Origin: Alphaproteobacteria bacterium
Lineage (GTDB): Bacteria > Pseudomonadota > Alphaproteobacteria > RF32 > CAG-977
Direction of reading: 5' to 3'
NCBI GenBank assembly: GCA_017476085.1
Contig: JAFVEJ010000011.1
Location: 1 to 6,317 of the forward strand
DNA length: 6,317 bases
Every line of letters starts with the position of its first letter. Position 1 is the first letter of the stretch. Positions 5,271 through 6,317 of the stretch are shown piece by piece. The position numbers and the translations under genes are program-made. The notes under the pieces were generated by a model. It saw only the letters and a list, made by a program, of their open reading frames with translations, had not been told where the DNA came from and made no database searches.

Positions 5271-6317
5271 ATGAAAAAATTATTTTTCCTTTTATATCTG
5301 GTTCTGTTAAGCGGACAAAGTACATATGCTTATTGCGCCGAAAGCGAACCGGATACGGATGTTTTCAAACTCACCGAAGAAATGTTGCTGGCTCATTCGG
5401 AAAAGAATGAAACGCTGCAGCAGGATTTCAGGGATCGCCTCTATTTGTTGGACATCAACGACGACGGCTTCGTTTCCGATACGGAAATCAAAGGAATGAT
5501 TCAGGGATTGGACGCCATTCCCAATATGACCGAAAAAGAAAAAAAAGAAATCACCGCCGCAACGGAAAAAATATTTAACGAATCAGATACCGACCATGAT
5601 CATCTGCTGAACAAAACGGAAATGGAAGCGTTTACAAAAAAATTCAGCGTTATCATGATAAAATTGGAATTTAAAAAGAAAGACATAAACGGCGACGGCG
5701 TCATCGACCTTAAAGACATTCCCCCCGTTGAAGACAGTATGAAAAAACTGGATGAGGCAATGAAAAAATTGGACGACCTGTCAAATAAAATGAAATCCAT
5801 GAGCAGCGAAGAAATGGCGCAGAATTTTATAAAAAACACCGGCGCCGCCATTGCCAAAGAAGACTTTTACCGTATGGATAAAGACAACAACGGCTGTGTC
5901 AGCGCAAACGAATATGTCGATTACCAGCTGAAACAGCAGCAGAAAATGATGGCCGAAGAAAAAGAGGAAGACCAAACGTACCTGTTGACGCGCGAAGATT
6001 TTCAGTCGCTTTACGCGGAAACGAAAAAAAGCAAACTGGAGTGTCTGACTTTAGACGAATATGTCGCGCAGCAATCGTCTTTTCTGGATCGGGGCAAAGA
6101 CAAAACGCCGGAACAAAGGAACGCGGAATTCGACCTGATGGACAAGAACAAAGACGGCAAACTGACCGCGGAAGAATTTGCCGCTTATAAAATGAAAACG
6201 GCTTCTGACAACGATACAACGAAAGAAGAATTTGTTGAAATGTTCAATCTTTCTCCGGAAGCTGAAAAGAATGGCTATCTGACAAAAGAAGAATTTGCCC
6301 GGGACGGCTATCTGTTC
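5271..6317 (+). CDS. Secreted multi-EF-hand calcium-binding protein (3' end outside window)
   Basis: The frame runs open for 349 codons to the right edge with no stop. The start is firm: AGGAGAGG (5256-5263) lies 7 bases before the ATG, and an in-frame TAA sits at 5247 with no other start between. Residues 1-20 form a signal peptide (MKK, hydrophobic core LFFLLYLVLL, likely cleavage after STYA), so export by Sec is predicted. No valid lipobox precedes C22. Five EF-hand loops follow: DINDDGFVSDTE (61-72), DTDHDHLLNKTE (106-117, His instead of Gly at position 6), DINGDGVIDLKD (138-149, Asp at position 12), DKDNNGCVSANE (203-214) and DKNKDGKLTAEE (291-302). Degenerate loops that keep only the C-terminal half end at about 243, 263, 320 and 341 (LTREDF, LTLDEY, TTKEEF, LTKEEF). 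A charged heptad-like helix spans about 156-184. Calcium binding is likely; the specific role is unknown. It is divergent from the phosphoesterase, with which it shares an upstream region. Confidence 0.85.
   Translation, partial: MKKLFFLLYLVLLSGQSTYAYCAESEPDTDVFKLTEEMLLAHSEKNETLQQDFRDRLYLLDINDDGFVSDTEIKGMIQGLDAIPNMTEKEKKEITAATEKIFNESDTDHDHLLNKTEMEAFTKKFSVIMIKLEFKKKDINGDGVIDLKDIPPVEDSMKKLDEAMKKLDDLSNKMKSMSSEEMAQNFIKNTGAAIAKEDFYRMDKDNNGCVSANEYVDYQLKQQQKMMAEEKEEDQTYLLTREDFQSLYAETKKSKLECLTLDEYVAQQSSFLDRGKDKTPEQRNAEFDLMDKNKDGKLTAEEFAAYKMKTASDNDTTKEEFVEMFNLSPEAEKNGYLTKEEFARDGYLF

Noticed and set aside
5086..5274. 62-codon plus-strand reading frame crossing the divergent intergenic region
   Set aside because: It runs through the proposed promoter and ribosome site of the EF-hand gene, has no ribosome site of its own and resembles no known protein.
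5325..5340. Lipoprotein signal (lipobox) at C22 of the EF-hand protein
   Set aside because: The residues before the cysteine are Y-A-Y, which does not fit the required Leu-x-(Gly/Ala)-Cys pattern; a Sec signal peptidase I site after STYA fits better.
5600..5975. Two hydrophobic minus-strand reading frames (64 and 85 codons) that look like membrane proteins
   Set aside because: Their Phe/Leu-rich character is the reverse complement of Lys/Glu-rich codons (AAA, GAA) in the EF-hand gene.
5899..6219. 106-codon minus-strand reading frame
   Set aside because: It lies wholly inside the plus-strand EF-hand gene, which has a firm ribosome site, signal peptide and EF-hand motifs; the reverse frame shows no recognisable motif.

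Overview
The window comes from a Gram-negative-type bacterium with AT-rich to moderate base composition. It has short intergenic gaps and conventional Shine-Dalgarno and -10 signals. An AspT/YidE-type exchanger next to gpsA, and an exported EF-hand protein, would fit a proteobacterium, perhaps a gut-associated alphaproteobacterium. That placement is a low-confidence inference from gene content and style, because the window holds no rRNA or other reliable taxonomic marker.

Layout from left to right. (1) The C-terminal part of gpsA, glycerol-3-phosphate dehydrogenase, entering from the left edge. (2) A complete aspartate:alanine-exchanger-family membrane transporter with two central RCK_C-type domains, closed by a strong hairpin terminator. 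(3) A two-gene operon with an ATGA overlap: an aminoglycoside-phosphotransferase-fold small-molecule kinase followed by a HAD-fold hydrolase whose motif I and motif IV both carry Asn where Asp is usual. (4) On the minus strand, ending 5 bases from the HAD stop, a membrane-anchored calcineurin-like metallophosphoesterase of the YkuE/YaeI type. (5) A 184-base divergent intergenic region with promoter signals and a compact set of direct and inverted repeats built on GTCA/TCAAC. (6) A plus-strand gene, open at the right edge, for a secreted protein with five recognisable EF-hand loops and several degenerate ones.

Most of this is housekeeping or ordinary accessory content: phospholipid precursor synthesis, anion exchange, phospho-metabolite turnover and an envelope phosphoesterase. 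I see no mobile element, CRISPR array, tRNA or rRNA. I cannot identify a clear undescribed system. The most promising leads are the translationally coupled kinase/HAD pair, which could act on one small molecule, the exported multi-EF-hand protein with alternating intact and decayed loops, and the 11-base-period direct repeat between the phosphoesterase and EF-hand genes.
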